A stretch of 48,824 bases of DNA from Phycisphaeraceae bacterium (GTDB lineage: Bacteria > Planctomycetota > Phycisphaerae > Phycisphaerales > Phycisphaeraceae). The notes beneath the pieces were generated by a model. The model was given only the letters and a program-made list of their open reading frames with translations, was not told the origin of the DNA and did no database searches. The stretch's first letter is position 1, and every line of letters starts with the position of its first letter. Positions 35,584 through 42,852 of the stretch are shown piece after piece. The DNA is taken from the NCBI GenBank assembly GCA_020851735.1, contig JADZCD010000040.1, forward strand, positions 1-48,824, given 5' to 3'. A program made the translations under genes and the position numbers.

Positions 35584-35745
35584 TTGAAGGCCAACATTAA
35601 AATCAAGCAGGCAATTTATATTCTTATTCCCAAGCACGCTCTTGTCTATACTTGGCCTGTTAAAAAGTTGGTTTTTTTGCGGGATAAATTTAGAGTGTGT
35701 CCAGATAGGATCTGACGAACAAGGGAAAAACCCGCTTGGTGTGTG

Positions 35746-36651
35746 ATGACGATAGAACCAAAACGGATAACCCAGTTGCCTTCCCTGCCCGCCCGGCCTT
35801 TGGACGGTCACAAGGGAACCTTCGGTTGCGTGGTCGTCGTCGGCGGCAGCGAAACAATGATCGGCGCTCCCGCCCTGGCCGCCACCGGCGCGTTGCGCAG
35901 CGGCGCGGGCCTGGTCAAAATCGCCACCCTGCCCGCCCTTTTGCCCTTTACACTGGTCATTGAACCTTCCGCCACCGGTATCAACCTCGATTGGCAACGC
36001 AATCCCCACGAAGCCGCCATTCTCTTAAACGTCGCCGACCCCTCCCGCCAGGCCGTCCTGGCCGTCGGTCCGGGCCTGGGCACTTCGCCGCAAGCCCGCG
36101 AACTGGTCTGCCAATTATTAAACGGCCCGCGCGCTCTGGTCCTCGACGCCGATGGCCTAAACCTCTTAGCCAAATCCGTCCAGGCCGGTTCCATCGCCCT
36201 GCCCCGCGCCGGCTCCTCGCCCCTGATTCTCACGCCTCATCCCGGCGAGTATCACCGCCTGGCCGAAGCCGCCGGCATGACCGAACAGGAAATGGATCCC
36301 CCCGGCCGCAGGCGCGCCGCCGCCGATTTAGCCAACATCTACGGCGCCTCCGTGGTCGTCCTCAAAGGCCACAACACCGTCGTGTCCGACGGGCAACGCG
36401 CTTTCGTTAACACCACCGGCAATCCCGCCCTGGCCACCGCCGGCAGCGGCGACGTACTCACCGGCCTGATCGCCGCTCTCCTCGCCCAAGGCCTGCAAGC
36501 CTGGGACGCCGCCGTGCTGGGTGTTTACCTCCACGGCCTGGCCGCCGATTTGTGGGCCCACGTCCACGGAACCTCCGGCCTTGTCGCCCGCGATCTGGCG
36601 TCCCATCTCTCCCTGGCCTTCCAGCAACTTCGCCAATCGTCCAGCCAATAA
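35746..36651 (+). CDS. nnrD: ADP-dependent NAD(P)H-hydrate dehydratase
   Basis: NnrD repairs damaged NAD(P)HX to NAD(P)H using ADP; ribokinase-like fold, cytoplasmic. The 301-residue product has KGTFGCVVVVGGSETMIGAPALAATGALRSGAGLV, LAVGPGLGTSPQA, LVLDADGLN, LILTPHPGEYHRL, VVLKGHNTVV and NPALATAGSGDVLTGLIAALLAQG, the nucleotide and catalytic-Asp block. It is a stand-alone dehydratase without the fused NnrE epimerase. An in-frame GTG one codon upstream (35743) is equally possible. The 214-bp region before it has a hairpin and AT-rich sequence with TATACT near 35646, a weak promoter candidate. It converges on the ceramidase-like gene at 36832. Confidence 0.93.
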   Translation: MTIEPKRITQLPSLPARPLDGHKGTFGCVVVVGGSETMIGAPALAATGALRSGAGLVKIATLPALLPFTLVIEPSATGINLDWQRNPHEAAILLNVADPSRQAVLAVGPGLGTSPQARELVCQLLNGPRALVLDADGLNLLAKSVQAGSIALPRAGSSPLILTPHPGEYHRLAEAAGMTEQEMDPPGRRRAAADLANIYGASVVVLKGHNTVVSDGQRAFVNTTGNPALATAGSGDVLTGLIAALLAQGLQAWDAAVLGVYLHGLAADLWAHVHGTSGLVARDLASHLSLAFQQLRQSSSQ

Positions 36652-36674
36652 CTCCGCCAAAGCCCACATCCTAA

Positions 36675-36699
36675 AGCCCAGGGAAAAAATCCCTGGGCT
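36675..36699. terminator. Ten-bp hairpin between convergent genes
   Basis: Arms agcccaggga (36675-36684) and tccctgggct (36690-36699) around an A5 loop, 24 bp after the nnrD stop. There is no T-run, but the location between convergent genes suits a terminator. Confidence 0.5.
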
Positions 36700-36729
36700 C
36701 TCCCCCCCCTCCAACTTGCTCCGTCAAGT

Positions 36730-36768
36730 GGGTGCCACACAGCATCCCTCTTTGGGTGCTGTGTGCGG
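36730..36768. repeat. CACACAGCAT palindromic repeat
   Basis: A hairpin with gggtgccacacagcatccc and a matching arm ggtgctgtgtg, nearly identical to 38960-38998 and to the copy in mutL at 27735-27771. A second hairpin (cggggcgaaaccccc near 36801-36816) follows about 30 bp later, as after the 38960 copy. Confidence 0.8.
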
Positions 36769-36831
36769 AGCGTTGGATTTCAAACCCCCGCGCCTTCTCC
36801 AAGCCGGGGCGAAACCCCCGAGTATCGTTTC

Positions 36832-38100
36832 TTACTCTCTCCTCTCTCCTCTCTCCTCTCTACTCTCTCCCAACCTGCCCATCAGCTTGCGCGCCGCGCC
36901 GGTCAATATTTTTTCCGTGCCTCGACCCACCCGCGCCCGCGCCCCCGGGCCCAACTCATACCCGCCTTCCTTGAACGCCCGCTCCGTCGGCAGGTAGCCG
37001 ATCATGTCCTCGGTATAACCCACCACCGCCGTGTACGGCCAGCGCGAATTCTTCTTGATCCGCAGCCCATACTCCACGAACGGCTCGCTGGGAATCATCG
37101 CCCACACCGCCGGCCCGATGCGCAAGCCCACCAGCGGTATCGCCAGCTTCTCTTTAAGCAGTTTGCCCGTCGTCGTGCTGCGCTGCGGCACTTTGGCGAT
37201 CGCTCGCTTTAGCACCAGCGGACCAGCGGAAATCGGCCGCAGTTTCGCCAGCCCTTTTTCCACCACTTTCGCCAGCGCCTGCCCATGCGCCCGGGCCTTG
37301 GCCGGCCCGCCGGATACCGTCGTGGGATTGATGTCCCCCGCCGCACCGTTACTGAAGAGCACTTCTATGCCGGGATGCCGCTTCTGCAGCCACAGCGCCA
37401 TTTCCCCCGGATAGTCCGGGGAGACGTGATCCATGCACATTTCATGAACCGGGTGGCACGTCGCCGTTACCCACAGCGCCCGCAACCGCCCGTCCATTCC
37501 CCGGCAAGCCAGCACGTGCACGGCCGGGTCCGTCGGCCCTTTGGTGCTGATGATCTCACGCTTTGGTGGCCGCGGATGCGAAAGCACAATGCCCTTGGTG
37601 GTCTTAAATCTCCGGTAAATCCCCAGGCCCGGAGCCTGCCCGATGCCGACCGCCAGCTCCGCCGGTTCAAGGTTCGCCAATGCCTTCTTGATCGCCAGGC
37701 CGATGCGCTTGGCCACCAGCCGCATCCACTTCTTGTACGCCGCCGTCCGGTACAAGTCCGTCCCAAGCAGCGTGCACGGCGCCGAGTGCGAATGCGTGAA
37801 CGTCAACACCAGCTCATCCGCTTGGATCTTTCTTCCCGCCGCCGCGATCACCCAACTCTTAAACTTTCCCATCCCGCCGATGGTCTTGCCGCTTATGCCC
37901 AGCGAGTCGATGGTCACCATCGCCACTCGCCGGCGCCCCTGCGCCAACAGCAGCACCTTGGCGTAGAGCGGCAAGCGCACGCTCTTAAACGGCTCCCAGA
38001 GCTTATCCACCGCCGACATTAAGAACCCCACCTGCAGCGGCGGCGTGATCTCCGTACGCGCCACCCCGACCCGCAGCTGATGAATGGACTTGGTTTTCAC
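36832..38100 (-). CDS. Neutral/alkaline ceramidase-like hydrolase (PF04734-like), second copy
   Basis: The 422-residue protein starts RVGVARTEITPPLQVGF, the hallmark of the neutral ceramidase N-terminal family. LTFTHSHSAPCTLLG (near 105) is the Zn-type THTHSGP block, WVTATCHPVHEM adds further histidines, and FSNGAAGDINPTT is the NGAxGDxxP block, so this copy keeps the family motifs better than 23349-24743. IPSEPFVEYG and GYTEDMIGYLPT follow. No signal peptide is seen. The last ~12 residues (ESREERGERRE) are encoded by a tcctctc tandem tract that also provides the stop, so the C-terminus appears to have been replaced or extended by a repeat. It is the last gene of the minus-strand cluster below the XylR-type regulator. 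Confidence 0.8.
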   Translation of the reverse strand: MKTKSIHQLRVGVARTEITPPLQVGFLMSAVDKLWEPFKSVRLPLYAKVLLLAQGRRRVAMVTIDSLGISGKTIGGMGKFKSWVIAAAGRKIQADELVLTFTHSHSAPCTLLGTDLYRTAAYKKWMRLVAKRIGLAIKKALANLEPAELAVGIGQAPGLGIYRRFKTTKGIVLSHPRPPKREIISTKGPTDPAVHVLACRGMDGRLRALWVTATCHPVHEMCMDHVSPDYPGEMALWLQKRHPGIEVLFSNGAAGDINPTTVSGGPAKARAHGQALAKVVEKGLAKLRPISAGPLVLKRAIAKVPQRSTTTGKLLKEKLAIPLVGLRIGPAVWAMIPSEPFVEYGLRIKKNSRWPYTAVVGYTEDMIGYLPTERAFKEGGYELGPGARARVGRGTEKILTGAARKLMGRLGESREERGERRE

Positions 38101-38142
38101 AGAAAGATCCTTCCCTAGAATTTAGTCGCTTCCAAAACAGCT

Positions 38143-38913
38143 CTATGACTCCGCCAGCCCGTCATCTTCATTCCATTCCAGCGGAGCCGGCAAACCCGGG
38201 CGCGGCGTGTGGATCTGCGCGCCCCACTCGTCCATCGAGTTTAAGCCGTAGATCAGCCGCGTGCTGCTGATCGCCATCGGCTGCGTGCATACAAAGCGAA
38301 TCCCGAATCCTCGATTCGCCCTCACCAGCGGACGGTTGTCCACCAGCAGGACGCGCTGCGCGGCGACGTCCAGCCGATATTCCTCCCGCTTGTCGTCGTC
38401 GTAAAAGCACTGCATGCGCACCTGGCTATCCGTCGGATTGGGATTCAGCAGGTGATACCACTCAAACTCATTAAAAGGCAAGGGCGCCTGGGCCGGATCG
38501 AATTTCAGCTGCAGCCCATCCCCGAAATACCACAGCCGCGCCAGCCGGCTCTGCGCCAGCGTGTCGCTCACGCCCCCGGCAAAGCGGATTTCCTCGTGTT
38601 TCCCCTTGATGCCCGCGATCAAAATATGATCCGTCACCAGCGGGTTCTCGCATGTCAGCCGCATTCCCCATGGCCCGACTTCCGCAAACGCCGGCTCATG
38701 CAACTTAGGAATCGCCAGATATTGGCAGCCCATTTCCTTAAGCTTCAGCGAAGGAATATCCGCCGGCGGGCGGTCCGCGTAGTAGACGCGCATCTTCACC
38801 GTCACCGGCTTAGGCTGCGTGTTAAACACGCGCATTTCGCTCCACCCGTGCAGCGGATTGTCCGCCGTCGCCTTTCGGCAGATCCCGTTGGCGATGTATG
38901 CAACACAAGGCAT
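38143..38913 (-). CDS. Two tandem ASRT-like domains (predicted small-molecule-binding protein)
   Basis: The 256-residue protein has no signal peptide. Residues 4-105 and 126-225 each follow the plan of Anabaena sensory rhodopsin transducer (ASRT): a start strand with Gly (YIANGICR; WYFGDGLQ), then a strand with the NxxxxP pair (SEMRVFNTQPKPVTVKMRVYY; YHLLNPNPTDSQVRMQCFY), and an ending strand (MRLTCENPLVTDHI; IRFVCTQPMAISSTR). The ASRT superfamily has been proposed to bind sugars or related ligands and is often near carbohydrate genes. Assignment is by motif resemblance only. The ATG at 38913 is chosen over 38919 because GAGGAG is 7 nt away. It lies 42 bp upstream of the ceramidase-like gene. 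Confidence 0.6.
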   Translation of the reverse strand: MPCVAYIANGICRKATADNPLHGWSEMRVFNTQPKPVTVKMRVYYADRPPADIPSLKLKEMGCQYLAIPKLHEPAFAEVGPWGMRLTCENPLVTDHILIAGIKGKHEEIRFAGGVSDTLAQSRLARLWYFGDGLQLKFDPAQAPLPFNEFEWYHLLNPNPTDSQVRMQCFYDDDKREEYRLDVAAQRVLLVDNRPLVRANRGFGIRFVCTQPMAISSTRLIYGLNSMDEWGAQIHTPRPGLPAPLEWNEDDGLAES

Positions 38914-38959
38914 CGTCATGCTCCTCTGTGGACGGCGGCTGCGACATAGCCTCAGCCGG

Positions 38960-38998
38960 GGGTGCCACACAGCATCCCTCTTAGGGTGCTGTGTGCTG
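38960..38998. repeat. CACACAGCAT palindromic repeat
   Basis: Near-identical to 36730-36768: gggtgccacacagcatccc, a short loop, then gggtgctgtgtgctg. It lies just upstream of the two-domain ASRT-like gene and next to the 91-bp repeat at 39059-39149. Confidence 0.8.
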
Positions 38999-39058
38999 AT
39001 TGTCGAACAGCAATTGCCCCCGCCCCCCAAGCCTGGGCGCCCCCCGGAAGTAAGCCCT

Positions 39059-39149
39059 GGGTATCCATTTTCTGCTCCTCTCCCTCCCAGGCAGAGGCCG
39101 GGGCCTCAGCCGTAAGCTCGGCCGAACGATGAGGGTCTAACTCCCCGCT
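39059..39149. repeat. 91-bp dispersed repeat, copy downstream of the first GNAT gene
   Basis: It matches 40164-40254 at about 85 of 91 positions by eye. It contains ctcctctccctcccagg and a GGCC-rich partial palindrome. Together with the palindrome at 38960-38998 it fills the 38914-39165 gap. Confidence 0.8.
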
Positions 39150-39165
39150 CGTTCTTTTCTCTTTT

Positions 39166-40104
39166 CTACTCTCCGCCCCCCTCCGGGGCGTTCCATTCTC
39201 GCCCGATGCTCAAGCGATACGGCTTAAACCCGAATCGCTCATACGTCCGGTGCGCCGCCACGTTGCCCAGTTGCGTGCCCACCGTCGCCCGCCGCGCCCC
39301 CAGCTCGTACCCCTTGGCCACCGCCCGGCTCACCAGGGCGGCCGCGATGCCCTTGCGCTGGTAACTCGGATTCGTCGCCAGCAGATAAATATTAACGCAC
39401 GGCCCGCCCAGCTTGGCCGTCAGCTGCGGCTGCATCACATAGCCGATGATCCCCGCCTGATCCTTGCCCACCATGGCCTTGATCGTCCGGGGCGCAAATC
39501 CCCGCCACGACTCAGCGGTGCTTTTCCGCGCCATGTCCAGCGGCTCATCGACGAATTCCGCCGCGATCGCCGCCTGCTCTTCCCGCGGCCGCCGGTCCAG
39601 CTGCGCCCGCAAAAACGCCGACTCCGCCGTCGCCTTGAATCCCCCGGCGCTTAGCGCCGCGTGCAGATGCACGAACGTCGTCGGGCACATGCGCTCCCCG
39701 CCCATCCATAAGCCGCGATAAAACGGGTATCCCTGCCGGCTGTGAAACGCCATGAGGGTCTGGTGCCCTTGGCTCGCCAGCCAATCGCGAGCCCGCTCCA
39801 CCAGCCGCAAACCAAGCTCCAGTTTTCCGACCGGGTAGACCAGCATGCAGATGCGCGCGAACGTCGCCCGCGCGTCCTGCCAAATCTCCGTGGTGGGGGC
39901 GACACTGGCGTGAATCCACCCCAGCACTTCTTGCCCCTCGCGTGCCACCAGCAATCCCTGCGGATCGAAGTAGCTCTTGGCGATCACCAACTCTTCGAAC
40001 ATCAGCCCACTCATCGGCGCGACGTGCGGCTCCTCCAGCGCCTGCCGGTTGTACAGCTCCGCCATGGCCTCCAAGTCGCGGGATTCATAAGGCCCAATGT
40101 CCAT
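39166..40104 (-). CDS. Tandem-GNAT acetyltransferase-like protein, copy 1
   Basis: The 312-residue protein has two GNAT halves. The N-terminal half (YESRDLEAMAELYNRQ through SYFDPQGLLVAREGQEVLGWIHASV, then GYPFYRGLWMGGERMCP) is a diverged GNAT. The C-terminal half has VNIYLLATNPSYQRKGIAAALVSRAVAKGYELGARRATVG, with Q-R-K-G-I-A as the acetyl-CoA loop, and NVAAHRTYERFGF. The architecture resembles two-domain enzymes such as MshD. The acceptor is unknown. The start is placed at 40104 by alignment with the paralogue at 40271-41209, which has exactly the same length; agggaa lies about 8 nt upstream. The stop sits in a ctactctcc tract shared with the ends of two other genes in this cluster. Confidence 0.78.
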   Translation of the reverse strand: MDIGPYESRDLEAMAELYNRQALEEPHVAPMSGLMFEELVIAKSYFDPQGLLVAREGQEVLGWIHASVAPTTEIWQDARATFARICMLVYPVGKLELGLRLVERARDWLASQGHQTLMAFHSRQGYPFYRGLWMGGERMCPTTFVHLHAALSAGGFKATAESAFLRAQLDRRPREEQAAIAAEFVDEPLDMARKSTAESWRGFAPRTIKAMVGKDQAGIIGYVMQPQLTAKLGGPCVNIYLLATNPSYQRKGIAAALVSRAVAKGYELGARRATVGTQLGNVAAHRTYERFGFKPYRLSIGREWNAPEGGGE

Positions 40105-40163
40105 GCCGTTTTTCCCTGGAACTTGCAGGTGCCCGCCCCTCCCCAAGCCGGGGCGCAAGCCCC

Positions 40164-40254
40164 GGGTATCCATTCTCTGCTCCTCTCCCTCCCAGGCAGA
40201 GGCCGGGGCCTCGGCCGTGAGCTCGGCCGAACGGTGAGGGTCTAACCCTCCGCT
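40164..40254. repeat. 91-bp dispersed repeat, copy downstream of the second GNAT gene
   Basis: The second copy of 39059-39149, preceded by a ccggggcgcaagccccgg hairpin (40149-40166). It separates the two GNAT genes. Confidence 0.8.
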
Positions 40255-40270
40255 TTTCCTTCGCTCTTCT

Positions 40271-41209
40271 CTACTCTCCGCTCCGGGCGGCGTTCCATTC
40301 CCGCCCCATCGTGATCGACAGCGGCCGAAATCCAGCCTTCTCATAGCTGTGGTGGGCCGCCGGATTGCCGATCTCCGACCCCACCGTCCCGCTGCGCGCC
40401 CCGCGCTCATACGCCGCCGCCAAGGCCCGTGTCACCAGCGCCCCCGCCAATCCCTGCCGCTGAAACGACGCGCCGACGCCCAGCATGTAAATGCTCATCT
40501 CCGGCTGGCCCAGCTTCGCCATCAAGTGCGGCTGCACCACCCAGCCGATCATCCCCGCCTCCTGGCCGTCCACGATCGCCACCGTCACCCGCGGGTCCAA
40601 TCCCGTCCACGATTCCCTGCCCACGGGCCGCTCCATCTCCGGCGGCGTGCGTTCGACGAATTCCGCCTTGACCTTCGGCTCAATGAGCTTCGGGCGCCGC
40701 GGCATCTCCACCAGCTTGGTGATCGATTCATGCGTCAGCTTGCATCCGCAGTATCCAAACGCCATATGCAGATGCGCCAATTCCGCCGGGCACATCGGCT
40801 CGCCCCCGTCATACAGCCCGCGATAAAACGGATACCCCCCGTCGCAGTGCATCGCCAGAATCCGCTCGTGCCCCGCCGCCCGCAATTGCGCCAGCGCCCG
40901 TTCCACCAACGCCGCGCCCACCGCCACGTCCCCCGGCGGGAACACCAGCATGCTGATGCGGGCATAAACCTTCTTGGCGCTGTACCAGTGCTCGCTGGGG
41001 CCCGTGACCGCCGCGTGAATCCACCCTAAGACATCCCCCCCGCGCTTGGCCACCCACACCAGGCCCGGATCGAAATAACTCTTCTTACTCACCAGCGCGG
41101 CAAAATCCCCCGGCTCAAGCCGCGCCATGCGCGTCTGGCCTTCGGTCATCCCGTTAAACAACGCCGTCATCGGCTCAAGGTAGCGCGGATCGAAATTTTC
41201 CAGTTCCAA
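40271..41209 (-). CDS. Tandem-GNAT acetyltransferase-like protein, copy 2
   Basis: A paralogue of the preceding entry, 312 residues when started at the TTG at 41209. That start is preferred because it aligns with the start of copy 1 and GGAG lies about 10 nt upstream; another in-frame TTG at 41227 would add six residues. Shared landmarks are SYFDPGLVWVAKRGGDVLGWIHAAV, GGYPFYRGLYDGGEPMCP, and the acetyl-CoA loop ASFQRQGLAGALVTRAL with GNPAAHHSYEKAGF. The final NAARSGE and stop come from the ctactctcc tract. The four-domain ASRT-like gene ends 33 bp upstream, so the two are probably cotranscribed. The product may acetylate the ligand handled by the cluster (inference). Confidence 0.77.
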   Translation of the reverse strand: MELENFDPRYLEPMTALFNGMTEGQTRMARLEPGDFAALVSKKSYFDPGLVWVAKRGGDVLGWIHAAVTGPSEHWYSAKKVYARISMLVFPPGDVAVGAALVERALAQLRAAGHERILAMHCDGGYPFYRGLYDGGEPMCPAELAHLHMAFGYCGCKLTHESITKLVEMPRRPKLIEPKVKAEFVERTPPEMERPVGRESWTGLDPRVTVAIVDGQEAGMIGWVVQPHLMAKLGQPEMSIYMLGVGASFQRQGLAGALVTRALAAAYERGARSGTVGSEIGNPAAHHSYEKAGFRPLSITMGREWNAARSGE

Positions 41210-41242
41210 GCGCGTCGTACTCCACAAAAAATAGCCGCACGA

Positions 41243-42787
41243 TCAGACTCGTAGGGTCAAACGCATGGGAAGGCCCAGGTGTCCGTACATGCCGTGCGTC
41301 GGCACCAGCCCGCGCACGAACGATCGGCAGATCGCGTGGGCGCAGATCGGCTCGTCACTGTCCGCCCGCACCGCGAACGCCCCTCCGACGGGCAACTCCC
41401 CTAAGGCCCCCGCGTCCAGCGCCGCGATTCCCCCCGCCGGCACCGTCACCTGCGGCCCCGGCCGTGCCGCCCCCCCCAGGCCATGGACCGTCAATTGCAC
41501 GTGGGCCGCGTTGTTCCCCGGATTAAACAAGTGCCAGGTGTATTCCAGCCGGGCGCATTGTTTCTCCCCGCCGTCCGTGGCGCTGATGCCCAGCCACCAC
41601 GTCCGCTCGTCCGTCAACGGACCCGGATACAGCGTGCTGGCCGCCATCGCCCCCGGACACTGATTGCTCCACATCTCAAATTCCGCGCACGATGACGCCA
41701 CGATCACCGGGCCCTGGCTGCGCACCGTCACGCCCCACGGCGGGCCCACCTGCGTGTGCGTGCCCAGCCACGGCTTTAGATGCAGCCAATCCAGATGCGT
41801 CTGATCCGCCCCGATTTCCGTGGCCGCCGCCCGCGTCGTGCCGCCATCGGCCTGGTGAAACGTCATCTCCACCGTCGTCGGCCGCTGCGGGCTTAGGTTG
41901 CGCGTAAACAGCAGATTCCACGTCACGTCGCAATTCAACGCCGGCGGCAGGATCCCGCGCCCCACGATCTGCCCCGCCGGGTAATACCACAAGTCATGCG
42001 CCTGCCCCTCCCGCAGCGGATAGCCGATGACCGAACGTGAGCCGATCACCTGCGGAAATCCCCGCCAATACGCCCGCCGTGTCACCTGCGGGATCACCGG
42101 GCCGTCCGCCTCCACGTAAATCGCATAGTCGCCGAACAGGCGCGATAACAGCCCGTTGTCCTTGCCCTCCCGTGCCGGCAACTGCTCCCACAGCCTCACC
42201 CACGCCACCCGCCGCGGATTGATCTTGATCTTCTGGCCCGTCCAGCTGTCCCGCCCCCGCGGCACGTAACGCAGCTTCACCTCCACCGGCCGATCCCCCG
42301 GATTAAGAATCGTCAGCGTCTCCTGCTCGTGCCAGTTGTGGGGCCCGCCCTGATAGCAGTCCGGCAGAATCCACCGCGTCTCATCCTCCAGCGGTCCCGG
42401 ATACGGCGCCACCGCGATCATCGCGTCCGGCGTTTCTTCCCAATCCCGGAAATCCTCGTGCTTCGCCTGCGGCAGCAGCGGCAAGTCGCTTTCCAGCGTG
42501 ATCCAGAACGGCTTGCGATGCGGCACGCCCGGACAGTCCGTCAGCTCCAGCGTGTGGATCGCCCCGGCTGCCACCGCCAGCTTTATCTCCGTCGGATCAC
42601 TGTCCGTGTGATAGAAGCGCACCGTCGCCGTCGCCGGTTTGGCGTGCGGATTAAGCACCTGTAGCACGCTATGGCATTCCACCGGCCGACCGCTCTTCGT
42701 GCGGCATTCCGCCGGCAGGTTGTCGTGGATCAGCCCGTCGCTGACCAGCCATTGGGTTCCGCTGCGCTGATACGGGAAATTGGGCAT
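41243..42787 (-). CDS. Four tandem ASRT-like domains (predicted small-molecule-binding protein)
   Basis: The 514-residue protein has no signal peptide. Four beta-rich repeats of about 105 residues lie near 12-113, 138-243, 265-372 and 396-493. Each begins with an aromatic strand (QWLVSDGLI, RWILPDCYQ, LWYYPAGQI, TWWLGISAT). Three then have a strand with N(P/A)x6-8V (LQVLNPHAKPATATVRFY, LTILNPGDRPVEVKLRY, WHLFNPGNNAAHVQLTV). All end with a strand plus a polar SDxP-type turn (LESDLPLLPQ, VEADGPVIPQ, VRSQGPVIVAS, VRADSDEPICAH). These match the ASRT pattern HETVCILN...VEITIYY...VIQSNVPIVVQ. ASRT itself is a small single-domain protein that assembles as a tetramer, so this chain may mimic the tetramer. 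AGAGGTGA precedes the ATG. Assignment is by motif resemblance. Confidence 0.62.
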   Translation of the reverse strand: MPNFPYQRSGTQWLVSDGLIHDNLPAECRTKSGRPVECHSVLQVLNPHAKPATATVRFYHTDSDPTEIKLAVAAGAIHTLELTDCPGVPHRKPFWITLESDLPLLPQAKHEDFRDWEETPDAMIAVAPYPGPLEDETRWILPDCYQGGPHNWHEQETLTILNPGDRPVEVKLRYVPRGRDSWTGQKIKINPRRVAWVRLWEQLPAREGKDNGLLSRLFGDYAIYVEADGPVIPQVTRRAYWRGFPQVIGSRSVIGYPLREGQAHDLWYYPAGQIVGRGILPPALNCDVTWNLLFTRNLSPQRPTTVEMTFHQADGGTTRAAATEIGADQTHLDWLHLKPWLGTHTQVGPPWGVTVRSQGPVIVASSCAEFEMWSNQCPGAMAASTLYPGPLTDERTWWLGISATDGGEKQCARLEYTWHLFNPGNNAAHVQLTVHGLGGAARPGPQVTVPAGGIAALDAGALGELPVGGAFAVRADSDEPICAHAICRSFVRGLVPTHGMYGHLGLPMRLTLRV

Positions 42788-42852
42788 ATCGTCACCTCTT
42801 ATTCAGCCTCAACTCCCGGACGTCGGCGGCCGGCCGACGATCATAGGCGTCG

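Noticed and set aside
34626..35606. 326-residue minus-strand frame opposite the transglutaminase gene
   Set aside because: Gly/His/Gln-rich translation typical of an antisense frame; the plus-strand catalytic triad is clear.
39166..40410. Longer form of GNAT copy 1 starting at 40410
   Set aside because: The extra 102 residues are translated from the 91-bp repeat and the end of the neighbouring gene, and the paralogue has no counterpart.
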